Part shown: positions 8,422 to 17,604 of the stretch, one piece after another
How positions within the stretch are numbered: position 1 is the stretch's first letter
How the letters are laid out: each line of letters begins with the position of its first letter
Assembly: GCF_902859935.1 (NCBI RefSeq)
Contig: NZ_CADIKI010000004.1
Coordinates: 124,001-188,000 of the forward strand
DNA: 64,000 bases
DNA from: Paraburkholderia fynbosensis
GTDB taxonomy: Bacteria > Pseudomonadota > Gammaproteobacteria > Burkholderiales > Burkholderiaceae
Direction: 5' to 3'
The notes under the pieces: generated by a model
Told to the model about the DNA's origin: nothing
Database searches by the model: none
The model's input: only the letters and a program-made list of their open reading frames with translations
Program-made: the position numbers and the translations under genes

Positions 8422-9198
8422 TTAGTGCTTATACGATTGCGAGGGCGCCGACAGATTCACCCTGGAGGACTCCCTGACCAACTGATCGGTCATCGCCGAT
8501 GCCACCGGATTCGAGCTGCGGCCACTCTTGCCGGGATGACTGCTGCCAGCCGGTGGGAGCGGCAACGACGGATCGGGCTTGGCGGACTCCTTGACGAGTT
8601 GCGCCGTCAGCGCCGCCGAGACCTCGTTCGAACCGCGCCGGCGCGAGTCGTCATGCTTGCTCCCGCGAGTTTGTCCGGCGCGCGAGGAGGCCTTCGACTT
8701 CGTCCGCGCGGATGGCTGGACATTGGTCGAAGCAACGACCGTGCGGGTGGCAGACCGTGAGCCGTTCGCGACTTGCCCGGTTGCGGGAGGTGTATTGGGC
8801 GTCGCAGTCGTTGCGGGCGTGGGAGGCGTCGCAGCCATGGCAGGCGTGGGAGCCGTCGCTGGCGGGACAGGCGCGACAGGCGTGGCCGCCACGCGAGGGG
8901 CATTCGCCGTCGCTGTCATAGCGGCAGCCGTCGTCGCGGGTACGGCAGGCGCCACGGGCGTCACCGCCGCGAGCTTGTTCGAGCCCGCGCCGTCCGGGAG
9001 AGTGCGAACCACCGTTCCCGCCGCCACATGAGTCTCACTGGCGCGCGCCTGGTCCACTGCCGCTGTGCTGGTGCTGGCGATCACCTCGCGGGTTGCCGCC
9101 GGCGCCCGTTCTTCTTCCTTGGGGAAAAGCAGATAGCCGGCGACGCCGACGTCGATCACGAGCAGGCCGATTATCAACACCTTGCCGGTATTCGTCAT
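8422..9198 (-). CDS. Membrane-anchored low-complexity protein of unknown function
   Basis: 258 residues. One N-terminal membrane helix (about 7-25) is followed by a long Ala/Pro/Thr-rich stretch (about 30-160) that is probably disordered. The C-terminal part is basic and contains two similar segments: SNEVSAALTAQLVKES and SNPVASAMTDQLVRES. This internal duplication is the only ordered-looking part. The topology suggests an inner-membrane anchor with a periplasmic tail. I do not recognise the family. Confidence 0.65.
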   Translation of the reverse strand: MTNTGKVLIIGLLVIDVGVAGYLLFPKEEERAPAATREVIASTSTAAVDQARASETHVAAGTVVRTLPDGAGSNKLAAVTPVAPAVPATTAAAMTATANAPRVAATPVAPVPPATAPTPAMAATPPTPATTATPNTPPATGQVANGSRSATRTVVASTNVQPSARTKSKASSRAGQTRGSKHDDSRRRGSNEVSAALTAQLVKESAKPDPSLPLPPAGSSHPGKSGRSSNPVASAMTDQLVRESSRVNLSAPSQSYKH

Positions 9199-9735
9199 AT
9201 TTAACTAACAGATAAATCAGAACTGTAAACAGTCGATGATAAACGACTGCTCTGCGAACGACCGTTCGCTCCGCCGGTTGGCGATGGCTGATGTCTGAAT
9301 GGACCTTGAACGGGCCAGGTCGCAGGCGCCGGCGCAGGGGCCCAGGCTCTGCGGCTGCGCCGCAGCGTTTTGCCGGTTCGGACCGGCTCGCCCCCGCGTA
9401 GTCGATGTGTGCGCTTTCGCTGCACTGCGATGGAAGTTTGCACCGCCAGGCAAAAGAGCCCTGTACTATACGGACAAACAGCGGACCGGCGTTTCAGCCC
9501 GCATCCGAGGCTCCGCACTCGGGCGCGCAAAAGGGCGTCGGCCGGTTCCCTTGTGAATTTGCTGCGACCGGCAACGGCAAAACAACGCGCCGACCATGCG
9601 GCTCACGGGCGAAGCATCGACCGCCTGTCGTGCCCGGGGCCGTCGCATTCCGGCACGCCGCTCGGCCAGGCCTTCGCGCCGGCCAGGCGGCTTGCTTGGG
9701 GTGCGACGGCGGCGACGTGACGGACCACGTGAAAA
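9199..9735. other. Intergenic region before the two-component genes
   Basis: 537 bp with no supported gene. It separates a minus-strand gene from the response regulator and should carry both promoters. A small GC hairpin (CTGCGGC-TGC-GCCGCAG) lies at 9349-9365; I see no other structure. Confidence 0.6.
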
Positions 9736-10698
9736 ATGAACAACTTTATTCGACCACCTGTTTTCTATCCGGCAACGGTTGTTTTCGTCGACGACAACGA
9801 CAGCTACCTCGATGCCCTGCGCCGGTTCTTCCCGGACACCTCCACGAATCTGTTTTTCACGCGGCCGCAAGCCGCGCTCAATTTCATCCGTCACCATGCG
9901 CGCGAGAATTCGCTGGAGTTCGCGTCCGCGTCGGCGTGCCTGAGCGAGCCGGGCGTCGAGCGGTTCGTCGAGACATCCTCCGAGCGCGATATCGTCGCGC
10001 GGGCTTCCCGTTTCGAGGAAGTGGCGGCGGTCGTCGTGGACTACGATATGCCGGGCATGAACGGCGTCGAATTCCTCTCGTCGATCTCTCACCTGCGCTG
10101 CGCGAAAGTACTGCTGACCGGCGTCGCGAACGAGACCGTCGCGGTCAAGGCGTTCAACGCCGGCATCGTGGATCTGTATCTGCGCAAAACGGATGCGGAT
10201 TCGGCCAACCGGCTAGCCTATTTCCTGAAGGATGCGCGGAACCGGCATTGCTCGGAATCGGGCTGGCTCGCGTTGGGCGAGAACGGCATGACGTATTGCG
10301 ACCCGCGCACACGCACGGTGATCGACGAGGTGGTGGCCGCCGAAGGCATCGTCGAGTATTACTGGCGTCCGGAGCAGAACGCGATTCTGATGTTCGATCG
10401 CGCCGGCAACCCGAGCGTGTTCGTCGCGTGGGCCGAGAACGACTGGATCTCGCAGGGCGAGATCGTGGCCGACGAGGGCGGCCCCGCCGAACTGCTGCGG
10501 CAACTGGCGGTGCGCGAGGTGATGCCGCTTTTCTGGCCGGACCTCGCCTACCGCGGCGGCATGGAGTTCATCAAGCTGACGCCGCGCGGCATCCCGGGCT
10601 GGGACGACGCGTTCTATGGCTGGACCCGCATCGATCCGGCCGAGGTGGGTCTGGATCTCGTGACGTTCTCGCAATGGCGGAATGAGCGCAATCGCTGA
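9736..10698 (+). CDS. Response regulator with atypical C-terminal domain
   Basis: 320 residues. A receiver domain covers about 1-160: acidic pair Asp19/Asp20, phospho-acceptor Asp102 in VDYDMPGMNG, a Thr near 128 and Lys151. About 35-40 extra residues (roughly 55-95) are inserted before the Asp102 strand, making the receiver unusually long. The C-terminal half (about 175-320) is not a HTH, GGDEF, EAL or HD output domain that I recognise. The sensor kinase starts 23 bp downstream, so the pair is an operon. The composition resembles quorum-sensing regulators of the LqsR/PhcQ kind, but this is only a hypothesis. Confidence 0.75.
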   Translation: MNNFIRPPVFYPATVVFVDDNDSYLDALRRFFPDTSTNLFFTRPQAALNFIRHHARENSLEFASASACLSEPGVERFVETSSERDIVARASRFEEVAAVVVDYDMPGMNGVEFLSSISHLRCAKVLLTGVANETVAVKAFNAGIVDLYLRKTDADSANRLAYFLKDARNRHCSESGWLALGENGMTYCDPRTRTVIDEVVAAEGIVEYYWRPEQNAILMFDRAGNPSVFVAWAENDWISQGEIVADEGGPAELLRQLAVREVMPLFWPDLAYRGGMEFIKLTPRGIPGWDDAFYGWTRIDPAEVGLDLVTFSQWRNERNR

Positions 10699-10721
10699 AG
10701 CCGGCCGACAGGTTGAGCCAC

Positions 10722-12152
10722 ATGTACGCCATTCCCACAGCTTTCGTGGCCGCGCTGTTCGTGGTGTTCGGGCTATATGTATTCGTCACCCAGGGGATCA
10801 CGCGGCTGTCGGGGCCGTTTCTGCTGATGTGCGCGACGACCTTTGCCTGGCAGGGCACGTGGACGCTGCTGTTCCAGACCGACAACCCGCAGCTCGCCGG
10901 CGTGCTGGTCAGGCTGGGCTATCTGTTCATCCTCTTTCTGCCCACCACGTTTTATCACTTCGTCATCGAGGTGGCGGCGCGGCGGCGTGAGCAGCCGCTT
11001 CTGTTCGCCTCGTATGGCCTGTGTCTGGTGCTGGCCGCGCTGCTGCCCGGCCACGAAGTGATTGCGGGCTATCAGGCGCACTTCTTCGGTTTCTATCCGG
11101 TCGCGGGGCCGCTGCATCCGTTGCATGTCGTGCAGACTATGGTACTGGCCGGGCGCTGCGCGCAGATTCTGCTCGCAGCGCGCCGGCACGCCCGCGGCGA
11201 AGCACGCAAGCGCCTCGATCTCTGCTTCGCGAACCTGTGCCTGTACTCGTTCGCGGCGGTCGATTACGCGGTCAACTACGGCTATGGGTTCTATCCGCCG
11301 GGCGTGCTGTTCATCGCGCTCAGCCTGGGGCTGCTCGCGCTCATGATCGTCCGTTATCAGCTGATTCACCCGTATGCGCTGGCGGCCACCATCGCGCACG
11401 AGTTCACGACGCCGCTCGCGACCATCGGCCTGCACGCCGACGAGATCGCCGGCGTCTGGGCGCAGATGTCCAACGGTCAACGGATGCCGGCCACGCACGG
11501 CCCTCATGAAGAGCACGCGCAGCCGGGGCAGTTCGAGCGTATCGGCCAGCTTGCCACTGCAATCCGGCGCGAGGTGTCGGGCACCAGCGCGATGGTCGAC
11601 ATGATGCTCGCGTCGTTCACGCTCGACCGCCTGGATCGCAGCCGCTTCAGTGCGCATTCCGTGCAGCAATGTGTGGCATCGGCGCTGGAGCGTTATCCGT
11701 TTCGCGGCGACGAACGTGCGCGCGTGAGCGTCATGCCGATCGATCCGGAGCTGAGGTTTTCGGGCTCGGATACGGTGGTGGTCTTCGTCCTGTTCAACCT
11801 GCTGAAGAACGCGTTGCACGCGATTCGCGTCAAAGGCGCGGGCCGGATCATGATCAGTGCCGTTCAGGATCAGAACTTCTGCGTATTGCAGTTCCGCGAC
11901 ACCGGACCGGGCATCGCGCCCGACGTGCTGCCGTATATCTTCGACGCCTTCTTCTCGACCAAGCGTCACGGCAGCGGCGCGGGCATGGGGCTCGCATTCT
12001 GCCGTCGCGCAGCGCTCATGCTGGGTGGGAGTATCAAATGCAGCTCGACGCAAGGCGCGCATACCACCTTCACGATACGGCTGCCGGTTCCGGGCACGCC
12101 AGCTGATCGCGCACTACGCGCGCCGCCGCCGCGTTCTGGGCGCTGGCTTTGA
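10722..12152 (+). CDS. Multi-pass membrane sensor histidine kinase
   Basis: 476 residues from the ATG at 10722 (a TTG at 10713 is an alternative). Residues 1-215 contain six or seven hydrophobic helices, similar to 7TM-type histidine kinase N-terminal sensors. The phospho-acceptor is His226 in AATIAHEFTTPLATI. The ATPase domain has an N-box (NLLKNALHAI), G1 (DTGPGI), F-box (FDAFFSTK) and G2 (GAGMGL). The membrane-embedded sensor suggests a hydrophobic or membrane-diffusible ligand, as in LqsS, CqsS and PhcS. No autoinducer synthase lies next to it in this window. Confidence 0.85.
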   Translation: MYAIPTAFVAALFVVFGLYVFVTQGITRLSGPFLLMCATTFAWQGTWTLLFQTDNPQLAGVLVRLGYLFILFLPTTFYHFVIEVAARRREQPLLFASYGLCLVLAALLPGHEVIAGYQAHFFGFYPVAGPLHPLHVVQTMVLAGRCAQILLAARRHARGEARKRLDLCFANLCLYSFAAVDYAVNYGYGFYPPGVLFIALSLGLLALMIVRYQLIHPYALAATIAHEFTTPLATIGLHADEIAGVWAQMSNGQRMPATHGPHEEHAQPGQFERIGQLATAIRREVSGTSAMVDMMLASFTLDRLDRSRFSAHSVQQCVASALERYPFRGDERARVSVMPIDPELRFSGSDTVVVFVLFNLLKNALHAIRVKGAGRIMISAVQDQNFCVLQFRDTGPGIAPDVLPYIFDAFFSTKRHGSGAGMGLAFCRRAALMLGGSIKCSSTQGAHTTFTIRLPVPGTPADRALRAPPPRSGRWL

Positions 12153-12284
12153 CGCGCGGTGTCGAGCGTCGGGGTTCGCTGGTGATAGGTTCCATCGGCG
12201 CACGCGCGTTGCCGTTCTAAATCACGCGAGCAGTGGGGTTGCGTAAAACGCGCAATTGCAGATAGATCGCGGTGACCATTTCGA

Positions 12285-12803
12285 TCAACGTGGCAAGTCC
12301 GGCTCGCTCCCATTGCGCCGCGTGCCGGCGGATAAGCCGATCACGCGTCCCGCGAACCTTGGCGGCGGCAACAGCGCGTGAGTGTCGGCCAGTTCCCGCA
12401 GGCGGGTTTCGACATCGGCGTCGAACGCTGCAGCGCGTGGCCCGCTGGTATCGACGTGCAGCAACATCTGCTCGCCCGCGGCTACCGGCGCGTCGTCATG
12501 ACCGCTCCACATTTCGAGGTACAGGTGCAGCCGCTTCGCGTCATGCGCGAGCACGCGCATGTCGACGCGAACCGGTGCGCCTTCCTTGATTTCATGCAAA
12601 TAGCTGACGTGGGCTTCGAGCGTGTAGATCGAACGTCGCCGCGCTTTGCGCTCCGCATCGGGCAAACCGATCAGGTCGATCAGTGAATCGGTCGCGAAGC
12701 TGAAAACCAGCATGTAGAACGCGTCGCGCAAATGCCCGTTGTAATCGACCCATTCGGACCGCACGACGTCGCGATAGCAGGGCAAAGCAGCGTATTGCGG
12801 CAT
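12285..12803 (-). CDS. Hot-dog thioesterase, betainyl-CoA thioesterase-like
   Basis: 172 residues from the ATG at 12803, which has CGGAGA 8 bases upstream; an ATG at 12821 has no ribosome site. The segment EWVDYNGHLRDAFY carries the Asp-Tyr-Asn-Gly-His motif of 4HBT acyl-CoA thioesterases. The later YTLEAHVSYLHEIKEG and GEQMLLHVDTSGPR resemble thioesterases found in bacterial carnitine-degradation clusters. No carnitine genes are near it here, so the substrate is uncertain. It is monocistronic. Confidence 0.8.
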   Translation of the reverse strand: MPQYAALPCYRDVVRSEWVDYNGHLRDAFYMLVFSFATDSLIDLIGLPDAERKARRRSIYTLEAHVSYLHEIKEGAPVRVDMRVLAHDAKRLHLYLEMWSGHDDAPVAAGEQMLLHVDTSGPRAAAFDADVETRLRELADTHALLPPPRFAGRVIGLSAGTRRNGSEPDLPR

Positions 12804-13084
12804 GGGAAGGGTCTCCGTCATTCGAATGCATTGGGTTGGAAGCTGCGCGCGCTCGCGATGTGCGGGTGCGGGCGGCAGTGCATCGCTGCGCGCGGTCGGC
12901 GTCGTCAGTTTATAGCCCACGGGCGCGAACCCGCGCACGAGGGCCAATTGGTGCTGTCTGACGCAACAGTGAATATTTGATTTAGGTGTTTACCCTAGGT
13001 CACCTGACTCCTAGACTCTCTACATTCGCTGCCGAACCCGACAGGTCTGCAGCGCCGCAAAGACAATCTCTGGAGGTAGGAATC

Positions 13085-13411
13085 ATGAAATCGCTGATCG
13101 AAGCTGCCGTCATCGCCGCTCTCATTACCGCGCCGCTTGCCGCGTTTGCTCAATCCAACCAGCCGCTCACTCGTGCTCAAGTACGCGCCGAACTGGTCCA
13201 ACTGGAAAAGGCCGGCTATAACCCGGCCAGCGCGGACGCCGACGATTATCCGGCGAACATTCAGGCGGCCGAAGCGCGCGTCGCAGCTCAAAACGCCACC
13301 GCCCAAACCAGCGGCTATGGTTCGGCAAGCCAAGGTTCGTCGCAAGCCGGCAGCCGCGCCGATGCGCAGTCGAGCTCGTATTCGGCGCCGGTCGTCCATT
13401 ACGGTCATTGA
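13085..13411 (+). CDS. DUF4148 small secreted protein
   Basis: 108 residues from the ATG at 13085 with a good TGGAGGTAGG ribosome site. A Sec signal peptide (about 1-22, ending AFA) precedes LTRAQVRAELVQLEKAGYNP, the DUF4148 signature. The C-terminal third is Ser/Gln/Ala-rich. Such short exported proteins are numerous in Burkholderiaceae and have no known function. A second member lies at 50268. Confidence 0.9.
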   Translation: MKSLIEAAVIAALITAPLAAFAQSNQPLTRAQVRAELVQLEKAGYNPASADADDYPANIQAAEARVAAQNATAQTSGYGSASQGSSQAGSRADAQSSSYSAPVVHYGH

Positions 13412-13466
13412 GCGGCGACGGCGCGAGCGTGCGTCTCGCGCCGCGGCCAAACTCTGCATCGAACAC

Positions 13467-13508
13467 GAATGGCTTGCTTCACTGGCGGATCGGTGAAGCA
13501 AGCCATTC
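13467..13508. repeat. 16-bp perfect inverted repeat (hairpin)
   Basis: GAATGGCTTGCTTCAC (13467-13482) and its exact reverse complement (13493-13508) are separated by 10 bases. It lies 55 bp after the DUF4148 stop and before a pseudogene. No T-run follows, so it may be a terminator-like hairpin for both sides or the trace of a small mobile element. Confidence 0.7.
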
Positions 13509-13560
13509 TGCATTCCGGCGCGCTCGCCGTTACGCATCGCGTGCGCCAGTCGATCCACAC

Positions 13561-13936
13561 CGTGAAAAACGGGCGCAACTGCTGCAGGTTGTCCACGGTT
13601 TCCAGCTTGTTGACCTGTTCGATAAGCTGCTGCGTCTTGCGCTCACCGGGAACCGGCGCCACCAGATCGCGCGCCTTCGCATTGCTGCGCTCGTTGTCCG
13701 GCGTCAGGCCGTATTGCTTGCGCAAGGTGAGGAGTGCGTCCAGTGGAGACTGGACCGAATAGGCGACCGAGTACGTCTTGATCGCCGTCTCGGTGACGTA
13801 GAAGCGGCTGCCGAGTCCGTCGAGCATCGCTTCCGGCTTCGGACTGGCACGATAGTGCAATGAAGAAATTGTTGGTGCCGTCGAGCACATCGCAGACGCC
13901 GGTGAAGCGCGACTTCGCCATGTCGAGCGCCGGCAC
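13561..13936 (-). pseudogene. MmgE/PrpD-family dehydratase fragment with frameshift and internal deletion
   Basis: Minus-strand translation shows MmgE/PrpD-like sequence in two frames: FTGVCDVLDGTNNFF (13936 to about 13848), then, after a frame change near 13848, EAMLDGLGSRFYVTETAIKT and QSPLDALLTLRKQYGLTPDN. This runs straight into NAKARDLVAPVPGERKTQQL, which in intact proteins lies about 80 residues further on. So there is one frameshift, one internal deletion, and loss of the whole N-terminal half. The family contains 2-methylcitrate and aconitate-type dehydratases. This copy cannot be functional. Confidence 0.75.
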
Positions 13937-14127
13937 TTACACTGCATTCCGAACTCCTGTTGTGAGCCGGTCGCTACGGACATTTACCAGCGTGCAAGCG
14001 GTCCTGGGGGCGTATGCGCAGCTTTACACCACGACGGCCCAGCGTGACTCCTTGATCGCTGGAGCACACGGGCACTACGGGGCACTTCGCGTGGCGCGAT
14101 GCGCCAGCGACTCTCGCCGGGTATCGT

Positions 14128-14868
14128 CTACAACCCGCTGGTTTTCAGCAGCACCGGGTCGTTGCGATACAACTCCGGAAACATCCGCTTCAATCCGCTC
14201 ACCTTCGGCAGATCGTTGATGGCGATATACGGATAGTCGGGATGCAGCACGAGGAAGTTCTGGTGATAGTTCTCCGCCGGATAAAAGCCCTTGTAGTCCT
14301 CGACCCGCGTGACGATCGGCCCGGAAAACACGTGCGCCTTGTCGAGCTGCGCGATATACGAGGTCGCGACGCTGCGCTGTTGCGCATTGGCGGGGAAAAT
14401 CGCCGAACGATATTGCGTGCCGTGATCGGGGCCCTGGTAGTTCAATTCGGTGGGATCGTGCGCGACCGAGAAGAAAATCTGCAACAGACGTCCGTAGCTG
14501 ATTTGTGTCGGGTCATACGTGATCTGTACCGACTCCGCGTGCCCGGTGTCGCCATCGCTGACGGTTTCATAGTGCGCGGTGCCGGCCGCGCCGCCCGCAT
14601 AACCGGCGGCGACCTGCTTCACGCCCCGCACGTGTTCGAATACACCTTGCACGCCCCAGAAACAGCCGCCCGCGAAGACCGCGGTTTCGCTATGCGTGGC
14701 GCCGGCCTGTTCGTCCTGCACGGGCGGGGGAATCTTCGTCGGCGCTTCGGCGGAGTTGGCGATGCGCTGCGCGGCCAGCACGCTCGCCGCAATCGCGACA
14801 CAACCCGCGACTCGGGCGAAGGTCGAGCGTTTGCGCAACGAAGCCTTGATGGCAGATGTCGTGTTCAT
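14128..14868 (-). CDS. msrA: Envelope peptide-methionine (S)-sulfoxide reductase MsrA
   Basis: 246 residues. An N-terminal hydrophobic export segment (about 15-40) precedes the MsrA domain. The catalytic motif GCFWG is at 68-72 (Cys69). Downstream, GYAGG, HAESVQITYDP and DHGTQYRSAIF are family signatures. A C-terminal resolving Cys of the E. coli kind is not seen, so reduction probably depends directly on a thioredoxin-like donor. It is the last gene of a three-gene operon, 54 bp after the CcdA-thioredoxin fusion, which likely supplies the electrons. It repairs S-form Met sulfoxide in exported proteins. Confidence 0.92.
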   Translation of the reverse strand: MNTTSAIKASLRKRSTFARVAGCVAIAASVLAAQRIANSAEAPTKIPPPVQDEQAGATHSETAVFAGGCFWGVQGVFEHVRGVKQVAAGYAGGAAGTAHYETVSDGDTGHAESVQITYDPTQISYGRLLQIFFSVAHDPTELNYQGPDHGTQYRSAIFPANAQQRSVATSYIAQLDKAHVFSGPIVTRVEDYKGFYPAENYHQNFLVLHPDYPYIAINDLPKVSGLKRMFPELYRNDPVLLKTSGL

Positions 14869-14922
14869 GATGCCGGTTCCTCGAGAGTCATTGATGGTCG
14901 TTGATTGATGACGCGGCCCGGA

Positions 14923-16803
14923 TCAGCCGAACGTGAATGCGTATGCCTGCACGCCGGGATCGAGAAACTCGATTGAGAACGTGTGGTCCGCGACACCCCC
15001 CGGCTGGCGCACGAGCTGGTAAAGGCGTTGTTCGGTGACCGTGCCGCGTCCATCGGCGGCGCTGTCGGCGCCATGGGCCGCACCGGGGGCCGCGCCATCG
15101 ACGCTCACGCGAAAGCGCACCGGCTTGCCGTCCGCGGCCGGGCCCAGCACCAGATGCAGGTCGCGTGCGTGAAAGCGGTAGACGATGCGCCCGTGGGCCG
15201 CCGCGAGATCCGCCTGCTCGGCGCCGACCTTCCATGCGCCGGCCAGGCCCCATTCGTTGACGGCGAGCTGCGAAGGTGCCGTGTACGTGCGCACCTTGTC
15301 CTGCGCCGCGCCGCCGGGCGACGCGAAGTTCTCCGCGCGCTGGTAGCCGATGTAGGTTTCCGGCGACTGCAGATCGGCGTTATCCGCCGCTGCCTGCACG
15401 CCTTGCGCGCTCGTGCCCGCGATGCCGAGCGCGACCTTCTCCGCATTCGCATGCCCCGCTTCGGCGAGCAACTGCTGGATCACCTTCTCCGACTCCGCGT
15501 AATCGCCTTCGCCGAAATGGTGGTAGCGGATCTGCCCTTGCGCATCGACGAAATAGTGCGCCGGCCAGTACTGGTTGTTGAAGGCGCGCCAGATCGCGTA
15601 GTTGTTGTCGATGGCTACAGGGTAGTCCACGCCGAGGTCGTGCGCGGCCTTCTTCACGTTGTCGATGTTGCGCTCGAACGCGAACTCCGGCGCATGCACG
15701 CCGATCACGACGAGCCCCTGATCCTTGTACTTCTGCGCCCACGCCTTGACGTACGGCAGCGAACGCAGGCAGTTGATGCACGAGTAGGTCCAGAAATCGA
15801 CCAGCACGACCTTGCCGCGCAGGGCTTGGGTGGTCAGCGGCGGCGAGTTCAGCCACTGAACCGCGCCGTCCAGCGGCGGCAGCGCGCCTTCGACGGGCAA
15901 GGGCGCCGCGTCTGACGCGGCGTGCGTCGCGCGCATCATCGAAGCGGAGGCGTTCACGGTGGCGGCGCTCGTGTTGGCATCGGCGGCAGTCGGAATGGCG
16001 CTGCGCATCATCGCGCCGCCGGCGTCAGCATTGGTGCCGGCGCCAGCGTCCGCGACGAGCGGCTTTGCCCGCGTCGCGCCGGGCGAGAGCCGGTCCACGA
16101 GTTTCTGTTCGAGACCGCCGGTGGCGACCGTCGACACCCGCGCCAGCACGCCGGTGTCGAGGCCGAGCGAGATCGCCACGACGCCCAGCAGCATCGCCGC
16201 GCCGATCCCACGGCGAATCCATTCGCCCGCGCCCAGCGAACGCTTCATCGCCGTGAACACCCGGCCGCCGATCAGAAGCGCCACCGCGAGCGAGGTCGCG
16301 GCCCCCGCCGCATAGGCCGCGAGCAACAACGTCGTGCCGACGCTTGCGCCACGCAGCGCCGCGCCGGTCAGGACCAATCCGAGGATCGGCCCGGCACATG
16401 GCGCCCACAGCAAGCCCGTCGCGATGCCGAGCAGAAACGACGAACCCGCGCGAACCTGCTGGCCGTCGGCCTGCGCGAAATTCGACAGACGGTTGCCCGC
16501 GCTCACGAACGGGCGCATCACATGATCGGCGAAACGCGGCAGCAGCAGCGTCAGGCCGAACACGGCGAGCAACGCGATGGCGAGCCAGCGGCCATACTGG
16601 TTGGCCTGCGTGACCCAGCCGCCGCCGACCGCGGCGAGTGTCGCGACGAGCGCGAAGGTGAGGGCCATGCCGGCTAGCAAGGGCAGGCCGCTGCGCACGA
16701 AGGGCTGATCGGCGCGCGCGAAAACGAACGGCAGAACCGGCAGGATGCACGGACTGAGGATCGTGAGAGCGCCGCCGAGGTAGGCGAGAACGATGAGTAG
16801 CAT
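14923..16803 (-). CDS. DipZ-type CcdA-thioredoxin fusion (transmembrane electron carrier)
   Basis: 626 residues from the ATG at 16803. Residues 1-230 form a CcdA/DsbD-like membrane domain with the paired cysteines in LSPCILPVLPF and LLWAPCAGPILG. An Ala-rich linker of about 80 residues follows. A periplasmic thioredoxin-like domain has the CxxC motif TYSCINC. The last ~150 residues form the C-terminal beta domain typical of DipZ proteins. It should carry electrons from cytoplasmic thioredoxin to the periplasm. Its place between msrB and msrA points to methionine sulfoxide repair as its job, rather than cytochrome c maturation. Confidence 0.9.
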   Translation of the reverse strand: MLLIVLAYLGGALTILSPCILPVLPFVFARADQPFVRSGLPLLAGMALTFALVATLAAVGGGWVTQANQYGRWLAIALLAVFGLTLLLPRFADHVMRPFVSAGNRLSNFAQADGQQVRAGSSFLLGIATGLLWAPCAGPILGLVLTGAALRGASVGTTLLLAAYAAGAATSLAVALLIGGRVFTAMKRSLGAGEWIRRGIGAAMLLGVVAISLGLDTGVLARVSTVATGGLEQKLVDRLSPGATRAKPLVADAGAGTNADAGGAMMRSAIPTAADANTSAATVNASASMMRATHAASDAAPLPVEGALPPLDGAVQWLNSPPLTTQALRGKVVLVDFWTYSCINCLRSLPYVKAWAQKYKDQGLVVIGVHAPEFAFERNIDNVKKAAHDLGVDYPVAIDNNYAIWRAFNNQYWPAHYFVDAQGQIRYHHFGEGDYAESEKVIQQLLAEAGHANAEKVALGIAGTSAQGVQAAADNADLQSPETYIGYQRAENFASPGGAAQDKVRTYTAPSQLAVNEWGLAGAWKVGAEQADLAAAHGRIVYRFHARDLHLVLGPAADGKPVRFRVSVDGAAPGAAHGADSAADGRGTVTEQRLYQLVRQPGGVADHTFSIEFLDPGVQAYAFTFG

Positions 16804-16847
16804 GGCGATTCCGGACTTGAAAGTGGTCGTTCGGTAGGCGTGCCGGC

Positions 16848-17360
<513 letters not shown>

Positions 17361-17604
17361 GATGAGCCCCTCGGTGGGTAGTCGCGCGAGGTTGCGCGCG
17401 TTTGCTGAAAGTGGCCTCATCGTAGGGCGGCGCCGATGTCGAAGTCCTCACGAAAAGTTAAATTAAATGTGATAACTCGCCGCCCGAAAATTTTGCACAA
17501 TGACGGCACGGCCCGCACAGGCTGAAGCGCTTTTGCCCGCCGGATCCTGCCACCGCGGGTTCCCGCGCGTCCCTTTATGTTCCTGCAAGCACCCGAAGCC
17601 TTCC

